Positions 1 to 6,226 of a stretch of DNA of 12,844 bases are shown here, one piece after another (the first letter of the stretch is position 1; every line of letters begins with the position of its first letter). The position numbers and the translations under genes were made by a program. The notes beneath the pieces are model-generated. The model searched no databases. It was not told the DNA's origin and saw only the letters and a program-made list of their open reading frames with translations. This DNA comes from JBGTLA01 sp041744375 (GTDB taxonomy: Bacteria; Actinomycetota; Acidimicrobiia; Spongiisociales; ZC4RG35). The DNA lies in the NCBI GenBank assembly GCA_041744375.1, contig JBGTLA010000065.1, forward strand, positions 1 through 12,844, written 5' to 3'.

Positions 1-2225
1 CGATCACGGTCGCGTCCGCCCCGGTCACCCCCACCGGCTTCGCCCTCGGGGCGAGGCTCGGGCAGGGTGGCGCCGGGGAGGGCGGCCACGAGGTCGAGGC
101 TCAGTTTGCCCCGATCCATGCCACCCACCTTGACCTTGACGGTGTCGCCCAGCGAGAGGTAGTCCTCGACCCTCTCCACTCGCTTGGACCCGTCCAGTTT
201 GGAGATGTGCAGGAGCCCATCACGGCCGGGGAGGATGTTGATGAACGCCCCGAAGGTGGTGATGTTGACGACTTCACCGTCGTACTCCTCGCCCATCTCG
301 GGCTCGGGCGGGTAGGCGATGAGCATGATTCGCTCTTTGGTCGCCTTGAGGATGTCCCCGTCGGTCGAGGCGATGCGGACGATGCCCCTCCCTTCCGCCT
401 CCTCGATCTCGATGGTGGCGCCGGTCTCGGCTTCGAGCTCGCGGATGACCGCACCCTTGGGTCCGATGACCTCGCCGATCTTGTCTTTGGGTATGTCGAT
501 CGACTCGATGCGGGGGGCGAAGCGGTTGAGCTCCGGGCGGGGCTCGGCGATGGCCTCTTTCATCACCGCCAGGATGGCGAGACGGGCTTCCTTGGCCTGG
601 GCCAGGGCTCCCGTCAGGACCTCGGAGGGGAGGCCCTGGATCTTCGTGTCCATCTGCAAGGCAGTGATCACCTCGGCGGTGCCGGCCACCTTGAAGTCCA
701 TGTCGCCGAGGGCGTCCTCGGCTCCCAGGATGTCGGTGAGGGTGACAAACTCGTCGCCCCGGTTGATGAGGCCCATGGCGATACCGGCCACCGGCGCCGC
801 GATCGGCACCCCGGCGTCCATGAGCGACAGGGTGGAACCGCACACCGAGGCCATCGACGTCGAGCCGTTGGAGGACAGGACCTCCGACACCAGCCGGATG
901 GCGTAGGGGAACTCGTCGGAGGTGGGAATCACCGGCAGGAGGGCCTTTTCGGCCAGTGCCCCGTGACCGATCTCCCGTCGCTTGGGGCCGCGCATGAACC
1001 CGGCCTCACCGGTCGAGAACGGCGGGAAGTTGTAATGGTGCATGTACCGCTTCGACTCGTCTGTCCCGAGCGTGTCGAGCATCTGCTCCATCCGCAACAT
1101 GCCCAGGGTGGTCAGGTTCAGCACCTGGGTGTCACCCCGCTGGAACAGCCCCGAACCGTGGGCCCGCTCGAGAACTCCAACCTCGGCCGACAGGGCGCGC
1201 AGCTCGTTGGTGCCACGTCCGTCCAGTCGGACTCCGTCGTCGACGACGCGGTCGCGCATCATCTCTTTCATAACGGCCTTGAACGCCGACACGGCCTGCT
1301 TGTGGCCGTCGGCGTCGTCCTCGGCCAGTCCCAGCTCGACCATTGTGGCTTCACGGGCCTCGGCCTCGGATTCCTTGCGGGTGGCCTTGTCGGCCACGCG
1401 CACGACCTCTTCGAGCTTGGGACGGGCGATCTGGGCGACCCGGTGGCGCATCTCGTCGCTGTAGTCGGTGGCGCGGGGCCAGTCCACTTCCTTCTTCTCG
1501 ACCTGGGAAGCCAGGTTGGCGATGAGGTCGATGACGTCGGAGATGTATTGCTTCGACTGCTCGAGGCCGGCTGCCACCGCGTCCTCGTCGGAGGGGGCGT
1601 CACCGGCGGCGATGAGGCGAAGTCCGTTGGGGGTGGACCCGGCCTCGACCATGGCGATGTCGACGCCCCCGTCCTGGTTGCGGCCCCCGGCCACCACCAG
1701 CTCGAAGACGGACTCTTCGAGGTCGGCCTCGGTGGGGAACGGAATCCATTCTCCCCCCTTGAGAGCCAGGCGCACGGCACCGACGGGACCGTCGAAGGGA
1801 ATCGACGACACCGCCAGGGCCGCCGAAGCGCCGTTGAGGGAGACGACGTCGAAGGGGTTCTCGTTGTCGAACCCCAGGGCGGTGACCACGATGTGGGTCT
1901 CGCAGCGGTAGTCGTCGGCGAAGGCCGGCCGCAGGGGCCGGTCGATGAGCCGGCAGGTGAGGATGCCCTGCTCGGAGTTGCGGCCTTCCCGGCGGAAGAA
2001 CGACCCCGGGATCTTCCCGACGGCGTACATTCGCTCTTCGAAGTCCACGGTGAGCGGGAAGAAATCGATACCTTCTCGCATGCTCTTGTTGGCGGTGGCA
2101 GTGACCAGCATCTGGGTTCCACCCAGTGAGGACACCACGGCACCGTCGGCCTGTCCGGCCAGTTTGCCGGTCGAGAAGGTGAGCGTCTTGCCACCTACTT
2201 CACCGGATACGGTGATTTCGGGCAC
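1..2225 (-). CDS. pnp: Polynucleotide phosphorylase (PNPase), 3' end cut by window edge
   Basis: A phosphate-dependent 3'-to-5' exoribonuclease that releases nucleoside diphosphates and acts in cytoplasmic mRNA decay. About 741 codons are visible from a GTG start (protein begins VPEITVSGEVGG) and the frame is still open at base 1. Two RNase PH-like domains come first. The second holds KRREIGHG (415-422), SNGSTSM (452-458) and a GAEDALGDMDFKVAG stretch in which D504 and D510 should match the E. coli D486/D492 active-site pair. A KH domain with IGPKG (587-591) and an S1 domain (about 645-712) follow, then a Gly/Arg/Asp-rich tail at the edge. The tail is disordered-looking, and the full length should be only a little greater than seen. 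An AGGAG Shine-Dalgarno at 2235-2239 sits 9 bases before the GTG and fixes the start. The gene is downstream of rpsO, the common bacterial arrangement, and its structured leader suggests post-transcriptional control. Identification is secure. Confidence 0.97.
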   Translation of the reverse strand, partial: MPEITVSGEVGGKTLTFSTGKLAGQADGAVVSSLGGTQMLVTATANKSMREGIDFFPLTVDFEERMYAVGKIPGSFFRREGRNSEQGILTCRLIDRPLRPAFADDYRCETHIVVTALGFDNENPFDVVSLNGASAALAVSSIPFDGPVGAVRLALKGGEWIPFPTEADLEESVFELVVAGGRNQDGGVDIAMVEAGSTPNGLRLIAAGDAPSDEDAVAAGLEQSKQYISDVIDLIANLASQVEKKEVDWPRATDYSDEMRHRVAQIARPKLEEVVRVADKATRKESEAEAREATMVELGLAEDDADGHKQAVSAFKAVMKEMMRDRVVDDGVRLDGRGTNELRALSAEVGVLERAHGSGLFQRGDTQVLNLTTLGMLRMEQMLDTLGTDESKRYMHHYNFPPFSTGEAGFMRGPKRREIGHGALAEKALLPVIPTSDEFPYAIRLVSEVLSSNGSTSMASVCGSTLSLMDAGVPIAAPVAGIAMGLINRGDEFVTLTDILGAEDALGDMDFKVAGTAEVITALQMDTKIQGLPSEVLTGALAQAKEARLAILAVMKEAIAEPRPELNRFAPRIESIDIPKDKIGEVIGPKGAVIRELEAETGATIEIEEAEGRGIVRIASTDGDILKATKERIMLIAYPPEPEMGEEYDGEVVNITTFGAFINILPGRDGLLHISKLDGSKRVERVEDYLSLGDTVKVKVGGMDRGKLSLDLVAALPGATLPEPRPEGEAGGGDRGGRDRD

Positions 2226-2260
2226 GGTTCGTGCTCCTTTTCGTCGTGGAGCCCGATCCG

Positions 2261-2307
2261 TTGGCAGTGGTCAGGCCTCGCTCTCGGCGAGGACTCGCCA
2301 CTGTCAA
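2261..2307 (-). promoter_or_regulatory. Two-tier stem-loop in the pnp 5' leader
   Basis: On the minus strand TTGACAGTGG (2307-2298) pairs with CCACTGCCAA (2270-2261), a 10-base stem with one A/C mismatch. Inside it CCTCGC (2292-2287) pairs perfectly with GCGAGG (2281-2276) around a 5-base loop. A smaller perfect 5-base hairpin (2314-2318 with 2323-2327) lies just upstream. The large hairpin ends about 35 bases before the pnp GTG. In E. coli the pnp leader folds into a long stem cut by RNase III, after which PNPase represses its own synthesis. The position and length here fit such a role, but that is inference from location and pairing only. Confidence 0.55.
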
Positions 2308-2409
2308 CCGACCGACGCTCCTGCGTCTCGTGCCCCGGTCTGTGACGACCTGGTGGGCACTCTTGGTGTTTCGATCCCGGCGGGCCCGGATGCGGGTGCC
2401 GGTACTCAC

Positions 2410-2439
2410 AAAAGAGAGCGACCCGCGGGTCGCTCTCTT
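2410..2439 (-). terminator. Perfect palindromic hairpin after rpsO, likely terminator or processing site
   Basis: Bases 2412-2439 form a perfect 28-base palindrome whose half-sites are AAGAGAGCGACCC and its complement around a GC centre. Allowing a 4-base CGCG loop, this gives a 12-base GC-rich stem. On the minus strand the stem ends in a run of four T (2413-2410), and it begins only 7 bases after the rpsO stop codon. This resembles a weak intrinsic terminator. The T-run is short, so partial read-through into pnp is likely. E. coli also has a terminator hairpin between rpsO and pnp. Being palindromic, it could act on either strand, but there is no convergent gene here. Confidence 0.65.
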
Positions 2440-2446
2440 CAGTCCT

Positions 2447-2704
2447 TCAGCGGCGGAGGCCGAGGCGGGCGATGAGCGCCCGATATCTCTCGACGTCCTC
2501 TCTCGCCAGGTAGTCGAGGAGGCGCCGCCGCTTGCCGACCAGCATCAGCAGCCCACGGCGGCTGTGATGGTCGTGCTTGTGATCTCTGAGATGTTCGGTG
2601 AGATGGCCGATGCGTTCCGTCAGCAGGGCGACCTGAACTTCAGGTGAGCCGGTGTCGCTGTCGTGGTGCCCGTACTCGGACACGATCTCTTGCGTCGTCT
2701 TCAT
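2447..2704 (-). CDS. rpsO: 30S ribosomal protein S15
   Basis: Binds the central domain of 16S rRNA early in 30S assembly and contributes to an intersubunit bridge. The 85 residues cover the whole family (E. coli S15 is 89), with recognisable blocks TGSPEVQVALLTERI (18-32), HKHDHHSRRGLL (42-53) and the C-terminal LIARLGLRR. The open frame runs further upstream, but the ATG at 2704-2702 (MKTTQEIVSEYG) matches the normal family start. The extension would cross the spacer that holds the candidate promoter. The ribosome binding site is poor (only AGG about 11 bases upstream). rpsO lies between ribF and pnp as in many bacteria, 82 bases after ribF. In several bacteria S15 represses its own mRNA; no such structure was identified here. 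Confidence 0.97.
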   Translation of the reverse strand: MKTTQEIVSEYGHHDSDTGSPEVQVALLTERIGHLTEHLRDHKHDHHSRRGLLMLVGKRRRLLDYLAREDVERYRALIARLGLRR

Positions 2705-2743
2705 TGCGCGTGAAACCTGGGTTCTGTTCGGGGAACTGCCGTC

Positions 2744-2772
2744 AGCATACCCCACATCGAGCGGGTATCGAA
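2744..2772 (-). promoter_or_regulatory. Candidate sigma-70-type promoter for rpsO
   Basis: In the 82-base ribF-rpsO spacer the minus strand has TATGCT (2749-2744) as a good -10 box. TTCGAT (2772-2767) lies exactly 17 bases upstream and is a weak -35 box sharing mainly the leading TT with consensus. Transcription would begin near 2737, leaving a leader of about 33 bases before the rpsO ATG. This would let rpsO and pnp be expressed apart from the upstream rimP-to-ribF genes. It is a pattern match only. Confidence 0.4.
2747..2768. repeat. Inverted repeat ATACCC-N10-GGGTAT over the rpsO promoter
   Basis: ATACCC at 2747-2752 and its exact complement GGGTAT at 2763-2768 are separated by 10 bases. 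The arms overlap the candidate -10 and -35 hexamers, as an operator for a dimeric repressor would. A 6-base inverted repeat can arise by chance, so this is a weak call. Confidence 0.3.
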
Positions 2773-2786
2773 ATGTGGCGCCGCCT

Positions 2787-3722
2787 TCACGACGCCAGCA
2801 CCTGGCGGGCTTGGGCGGCGTCGACGTCCATCTGGGCAACGAGATCCTCGACGCCGGCGAACCGCTCTTCGCCCCGCAGTCGCCGGACGAAATCGACGTC
2901 GAGCACCGACCCGTACAGGTCCGCGGAGAAATCGAAGACGTGGACCTCCAAGAGGCGCCGACCACCGTCGCCGAAGGTGGGGCGCACCCCGATGCTGGCC
3001 ACGGCCGGAGTCTGGTCGAGAGCGGGATGTCCCGACACCTTCACCGCGTAGATCCCGTCGACGGGCAGGGCCAGCCGCTCCGAGGGAGCGATGTTGGCCG
3101 TGGGGTACCCCAGCGTCCGTCCCCGGGCGTCGCCGTGGAGCACCACCCCGCTCACCCGGTGCCATCTCCCCAACAGCTCGGCGGCCGCCACCACGTCGCC
3201 GCCGTCGATCAATCGACGGATGCGCGTCGAGGAGACGGCCTCCCCATCGGCGGACTCGAGCTCTACTGCCTCCACCGTAAACCCGAGCTCGCCTCCCAGC
3301 CGGCGGAGCATCTCCACGTCACCGGCACGGCCGTGCCCGAAACGGAAATCGGCTCCGGCCGAGACGATGCGGCTGGAGGCGCGGCTGGCCAGTATCTCTG
3401 CCACGAATGTCTCGGCAGCCATGGTGCGTATGTCGGCCAGGTCGAGGACACCGACCCAGTCCACGCCCAACTCGGACAGCAGCTCGCTGCGACGCTCCAC
3501 GGTCATGAGAAGGGGAGGAGCCCGGCCGGGGGCGAGGACCTCCACCGGATGTGGGTCGAAGGTGAGCACGCCCGTAGCCAGCCCCTCTTCTCCCGAACGG
3601 GTCACGAGGTTCTCGATGACCGACCGGTGACCGAGGTGGACGCCGTCGAACACCCCTATGGCCACTCCGGAGGGAGGCGGGGCCTGCCAGTCGGCGCCGA
3701 GCACGTTGAGCGGTCGGGTCAC
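2787..3722 (-). CDS. ribF: Bifunctional riboflavin kinase / FAD synthetase
   Basis: Phosphorylates riboflavin to FMN and adenylates FMN to FAD in the cytoplasm. The 311 residues match the bifunctional prokaryotic family. The N-terminal nucleotidyltransferase domain has GVFDGVHLGH (23-32), DPHPVE (56-61), the FMN-binding-type segment GADFRFGHGRAGD (123-135) and SSTRIR (164-169). The C-terminal riboflavin kinase domain has GDARGRTLGYPTAN (197-210) and LLEVHVFDF (257-265), where E259 should be the catalytic base. The start is GTG at 3722-3720, overlapping the truB stop in a GTGA junction with a GAGGTGG-like ribosome binding site inside truB, so translation is probably coupled. The truB-ribF pairing is widespread in bacteria. 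Nothing appears missing or truncated. Confidence 0.96.
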   Translation of the reverse strand: MTRPLNVLGADWQAPPPSGVAIGVFDGVHLGHRSVIENLVTRSGEEGLATGVLTFDPHPVEVLAPGRAPPLLMTVERRSELLSELGVDWVGVLDLADIRTMAAETFVAEILASRASSRIVSAGADFRFGHGRAGDVEMLRRLGGELGFTVEAVELESADGEAVSSTRIRRLIDGGDVVAAAELLGRWHRVSGVVLHGDARGRTLGYPTANIAPSERLALPVDGIYAVKVSGHPALDQTPAVASIGVRPTFGDGGRRLLEVHVFDFSADLYGSVLDVDFVRRLRGEERFAGVEDLVAQMDVDAAQARQVLAS

Positions 3723-4594
3723 GACAGGACCACCTCGGGGCGAGCCTCCCGCCCCTGTCTTCGGTACACGGCGATGAGTTCGCCCGTGGCGTCGACGACG
3801 GCGGTGGGCACATCGGGGTCGATTGCGGCCAGTGGCCCGGCGACGAACTTCAACCCGTGACCCACCCCCGGCGCCACCTCCGCATCGACCTCCACTCGGG
3901 GCAGGTCACCGAGGGCGTCGGCCGGAGTCAGCAGCCGGTGGGTGTGGCTGTCCAACGCCTCGAGGGCGACCGAACGATCCAGCCCCAGTGAACCCACCCG
4001 CACCCGCCGCAGCGAAGACAGGTGGGCCCGGCCGCCGGTGGCTCGGGCGATATCGTCGATGAGGGTGCGCACGTAGGTTCCTTTCCCGCACACCACCCGG
4101 AAGGCGACCTCCGGATAGGGCCCCGGCACGAAATCGGTCATCTCGAGGGAGTGCACCACCACCCACCTGGCTTCCCGCTCGACCGTTTCGCCCCGGCGGG
4201 CGATCTCATACAAGCGCTCGCCTTTCACCTTCACGGCCGAGACCATCGGCGGCACCTGCTCGATGGTGCCCAGGAATCGTCCGAGCACCGCTTCGACGTC
4301 GGCGGGTGCGATGTCCATCGGCTCTCGTTCCAGGACCGAACCGTCGGCGTCGAGGGTGTCGGTCGACACCCCGAACACCGCCGTCGCCAGGTACTCCTTG
4401 TCGAGCTCTTGGATGAACCGCAGCAGTCGGGTGACGCGTCCGATCGCCACCACCACCACGCCCGTGGCCATGGGGTCGAGGGTGCCGGCGTGGCCCACCT
4501 TGCGTACTCCGGTGGCCCGGCGCACCGCCGCCACCACATCGTGGCTGGTGACCCCCGACGGCTTGTCGATGATGAGAAACCCCTCAGTCGTCAC
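3719..4594 (-). CDS. truB: tRNA pseudouridine(55) synthase
   Basis: Converts uridine 55 in the T-loop of tRNA to pseudouridine. The 291 residues begin with GFLIIDKPSGVTSHDVV (5-21), and the catalytic motif GHAGTLDPMATG follows with the nucleophilic aspartate at D40. Further family blocks are LDKEYLA, QVPPMVSAVKVKGERLYEIAR and VVCGKGTYVRTLIDDIA. A C-terminal region after about residue 210 resembles the actinobacterial TruB tail/PUA-like part. The GTG start at 4594-4592 is preceded by GAGG with 6-base spacing. The first 11 bases overlap the 3' end of the nrnA-like gene, and the last 4 overlap ribF. Function is clear from the intact active site. Confidence 0.96.
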   Translation of the reverse strand: MTTEGFLIIDKPSGVTSHDVVAAVRRATGVRKVGHAGTLDPMATGVVVVAIGRVTRLLRFIQELDKEYLATAVFGVSTDTLDADGSVLEREPMDIAPADVEAVLGRFLGTIEQVPPMVSAVKVKGERLYEIARRGETVEREARWVVVHSLEMTDFVPGPYPEVAFRVVCGKGTYVRTLIDDIARATGGRAHLSSLRRVRVGSLGLDRSVALEALDSHTHRLLTPADALGDLPRVEVDAEVAPGVGHGLKFVAGPLAAIDPDVPTAVVDATGELIAVYRRQGREARPEVVLS

Positions 4595-5564
4595 CGGGTT
4601 CCTCGACTGGGAGCCGTTTCGTCACTTCTTGCACTGCCGCCTCCACCGTACCTTTGAACGTGAAACCGGCGGCGTTGTGGTGACCACCGCCGCCCAGCTT
4701 GGCGGCGATGGAGCCCACGTCGACCCGCCCCCGCGAGCGCAGGGAGCCCTTGACCACCGAATTCTCCACCACCTTGAAGAGGGCGGCCACGTCGGACTCG
4801 CGGGGGAGGCGAACCAGGTCGATGAGGCCGTCGATGTCGCCTTTTCCCACTCCGGCGCCTTCCAGGTCGCCGGGCTCGACCACGGTCCATACGAAGCGGC
4901 GTTCGGGCACGAGTTGAGCCCGGGCCATGACCGCCGCCACCACCTTCAGGTACCCGAAGGGGGTCTCTTCGTACACGTGGCGGCCGATCACGTCGGGATG
5001 CGCCCCGGCGGCCACCAACTGAGAGGCGGCCTGGAGCGTGCGCGGGCTCGTGTTGGAGTACTGGAATCGGCCCGTGTCGGTGACGATTCCCGTCAGCAGC
5101 GCCGTCGCCACCACCGGGGTTATCGGCCATCCCAGTCGCCGGATCACGGCCATCGTCAACTCGGCGGTGGAGGAGGCGTCGGCGTCGATGAGCGTGACGT
5201 CGCCGAAGCCGGAATTGGTGACGTGGTGGTCGATGACGACCACCGTCTTGGCCCGTTTCGCCGGGCTCCCCAACTCGCCCAGCCGATCCGGAGACCCGGT
5301 GTCGAAACAGACCATCACGTCGGGCTCGCGGGGGACGTCGTCGGGCGCCACCAGCATGTCGAGAGGCAGGTAGCGGAACTGCTCCGGAGGTTCGAAGGGG
5401 CTCCCGAAACTGGGTGAGGTGGTGATGCCGGCGTTCTCGGCGGCAACGGCCAGCGCCAGCATCGACCCCAGGGCATCCCCGTCGGGACCCACGTGACAGG
5501 CCATCGTCAGATGGTCGGCAGAAGCGATCGCCGTCGCCACCCGGTCGACAGAATGGCGGTCCAT
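4584..5564 (-). CDS. nrnA: DHH/DHHA1 phosphoesterase, NrnA-like (oligoribonuclease / pAp phosphatase)
   Basis: Family members hydrolyse short RNA oligonucleotides and often 3'-phosphoadenosine 5'-phosphate, completing RNA decay begun by enzymes such as PNPase. From the ATG at 5564 the product is 326 residues. Metal-binding motifs of the DHH domain are visible: HVGPDGDALGS (24-34), CFDTGSPD (86-93, D88), IDHH (111-114) and TGIVTDTGRF (158-167). The C-terminal DHHA1 domain has the nucleotide-binding GGGGHHNAAGF (291-301). The ATG shares one base with the rbfA stop (TGATG) and has a GAGGAGG ribosome binding site. A GTG one codon earlier (5567) is possible but lies almost on top of that site. The position directly after rbfA is the standard actinobacterial context. 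Which substrate dominates cannot be told from sequence. Confidence 0.93.
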   Translation of the reverse strand: MDRHSVDRVATAIASADHLTMACHVGPDGDALGSMLALAVAAENAGITTSPSFGSPFEPPEQFRYLPLDMLVAPDDVPREPDVMVCFDTGSPDRLGELGSPAKRAKTVVVIDHHVTNSGFGDVTLIDADASSTAELTMAVIRRLGWPITPVVATALLTGIVTDTGRFQYSNTSPRTLQAASQLVAAGAHPDVIGRHVYEETPFGYLKVVAAVMARAQLVPERRFVWTVVEPGDLEGAGVGKGDIDGLIDLVRLPRESDVAALFKVVENSVVKGSLRSRGRVDVGSIAAKLGGGGHHNAAGFTFKGTVEAAVQEVTKRLPVEEPGDD

Positions 5565-5923
5565 CACTCCTCCTCGTTGTTGTCGTCGTCGATTTCGAGC
5601 TCGCGCAAGAGGGCCTCGATCCGTTCTCCCTGCACGATGGCGTCGTCGAGCACGAAACGCAGCTGGGGCGTGTACTTCAGTCTGACCTGGCGGGCAACGG
5701 CTTGTTGCAGACGGGGAGCCGCCCCGGTGAGGGCTGCCACCGCTTCGGACCCCTGCTCGAGCTCGAGCGTCGACACGTACACCACGGCCGAACGCAGATC
5801 GGGGCTGGTGTCGACCCCGGTGACCGACAGCATCTCGAGCCGCGGGTCGGTGAGGCGCTCGATTTCGTCGGCGAGGACTTCGCGCATCGTCGAGTTCACC
5901 TTTCGCATACGGGGATTGATCAC
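5564..5923 (-). CDS. rbfA: 30S ribosome-binding factor A
   Basis: Binds free 30S subunits and helps mature the 5' end of 16S rRNA; in E. coli it is needed for growth in the cold. The 119-residue product has the single KH-like domain: helix MRKVNSTMREVLADEIERL (6-24), the conserved DPRLEMLSVTGVDTSPDL, and APRLQQAVARQVRLKYTPQLRF followed by a LDD segment. The tail is acidic (IDDDNNEEE). The start taken is GTG at 5923, which overlaps the ylxP stop as GTGA and has GGAG 8 bases upstream; an internal ATG at 5908 (residue 6) is an alternative. It lies between ylxP and nrnA, so it is probably translated as part of a coupled series. Confidence 0.95.
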   Translation of the reverse strand: MINPRMRKVNSTMREVLADEIERLTDPRLEMLSVTGVDTSPDLRSAVVYVSTLELEQGSEAVAALTGAAPRLQQAVARQVRLKYTPQLRFVLDDAIVQGERIEALLRELEIDDDNNEEE

Positions 5924-6213
5924 TCCGGGTTCTCCAGATAACTGACGGCGACTTCGATCAGCTCGATGTCGTTCTGCCCGTCAAAGTAGCGCCTCGTACG
6001 CTCGATGAGGGACTCGAGCGTCTTGCTGTCCGCCGCCACCAGGGCAACTCCCAGCGTGGCCCGCTGCCAGGCGTCGTGCTCGTCGACTTCGGCCACGCTC
6101 ACCGACATCATCCCTTTGAGACGTTCGATGTGGGGGCGGAGCACCGCCCGTTTGCGTTTGAGCGACCGCGTCTCGAGGATGCGGAGCCTGATACGCAGAG
6201 CAGCTGCCCACAT
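5920..6213 (-). CDS. ylxP: DUF503 / YlxP-family protein, function not established
   Basis: A 97-residue protein of the DUF503 family, small ferredoxin-like-fold proteins usually encoded between infB and rbfA. The family pattern is visible: a first strand MWAAALRIRLRI, then the basic segment ETRSLKRKRAVLRPHIERLK (14-33), then VSVAEVDEHDAWQRATLGVALVAAD (38-62) and a C-terminal EVAVSYLE strand. The basic segment could contact RNA, and the operon position suggests ribosome assembly or translation, but no activity can be assigned from sequence. The start ATG at 6213 is supported by GGAGG 6 bases upstream, 13 bases after infB. The gene overlaps rbfA by 4 bases. Confidence 0.9.
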   Translation of the reverse strand: MWAAALRIRLRILETRSLKRKRAVLRPHIERLKGMMSVSVAEVDEHDAWQRATLGVALVAADSKTLESLIERTRRYFDGQNDIELIEVAVSYLENPE

Positions 6214-6226
6214 GATCCGCCTCCGG

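Noticed and set aside
207..2129. A 640-codon open frame on the plus strand
   Set aside because: It is the codon-aligned antisense of pnp; the pnp reading has full catalytic, KH and S1 motifs.
2298..2307. TTGACA on the minus strand upstream of pnp as a -35 box
   Set aside because: No -10-like hexamer lies 16-18 bases downstream; the bases there form the inner stem of the pnp leader hairpin.
2447..2965. A longer rpsO product starting upstream of 2704
   Set aside because: The added residues resemble no S15 and would be read through the 3' end of ribF and the spacer with the candidate promoter.
2652..5417. Long plus-strand frames (2652-3860 and 4263-5417)
   Set aside because: They are antisense to ribF, truB and the nrnA-like gene and show no family signature or ribosome binding site.
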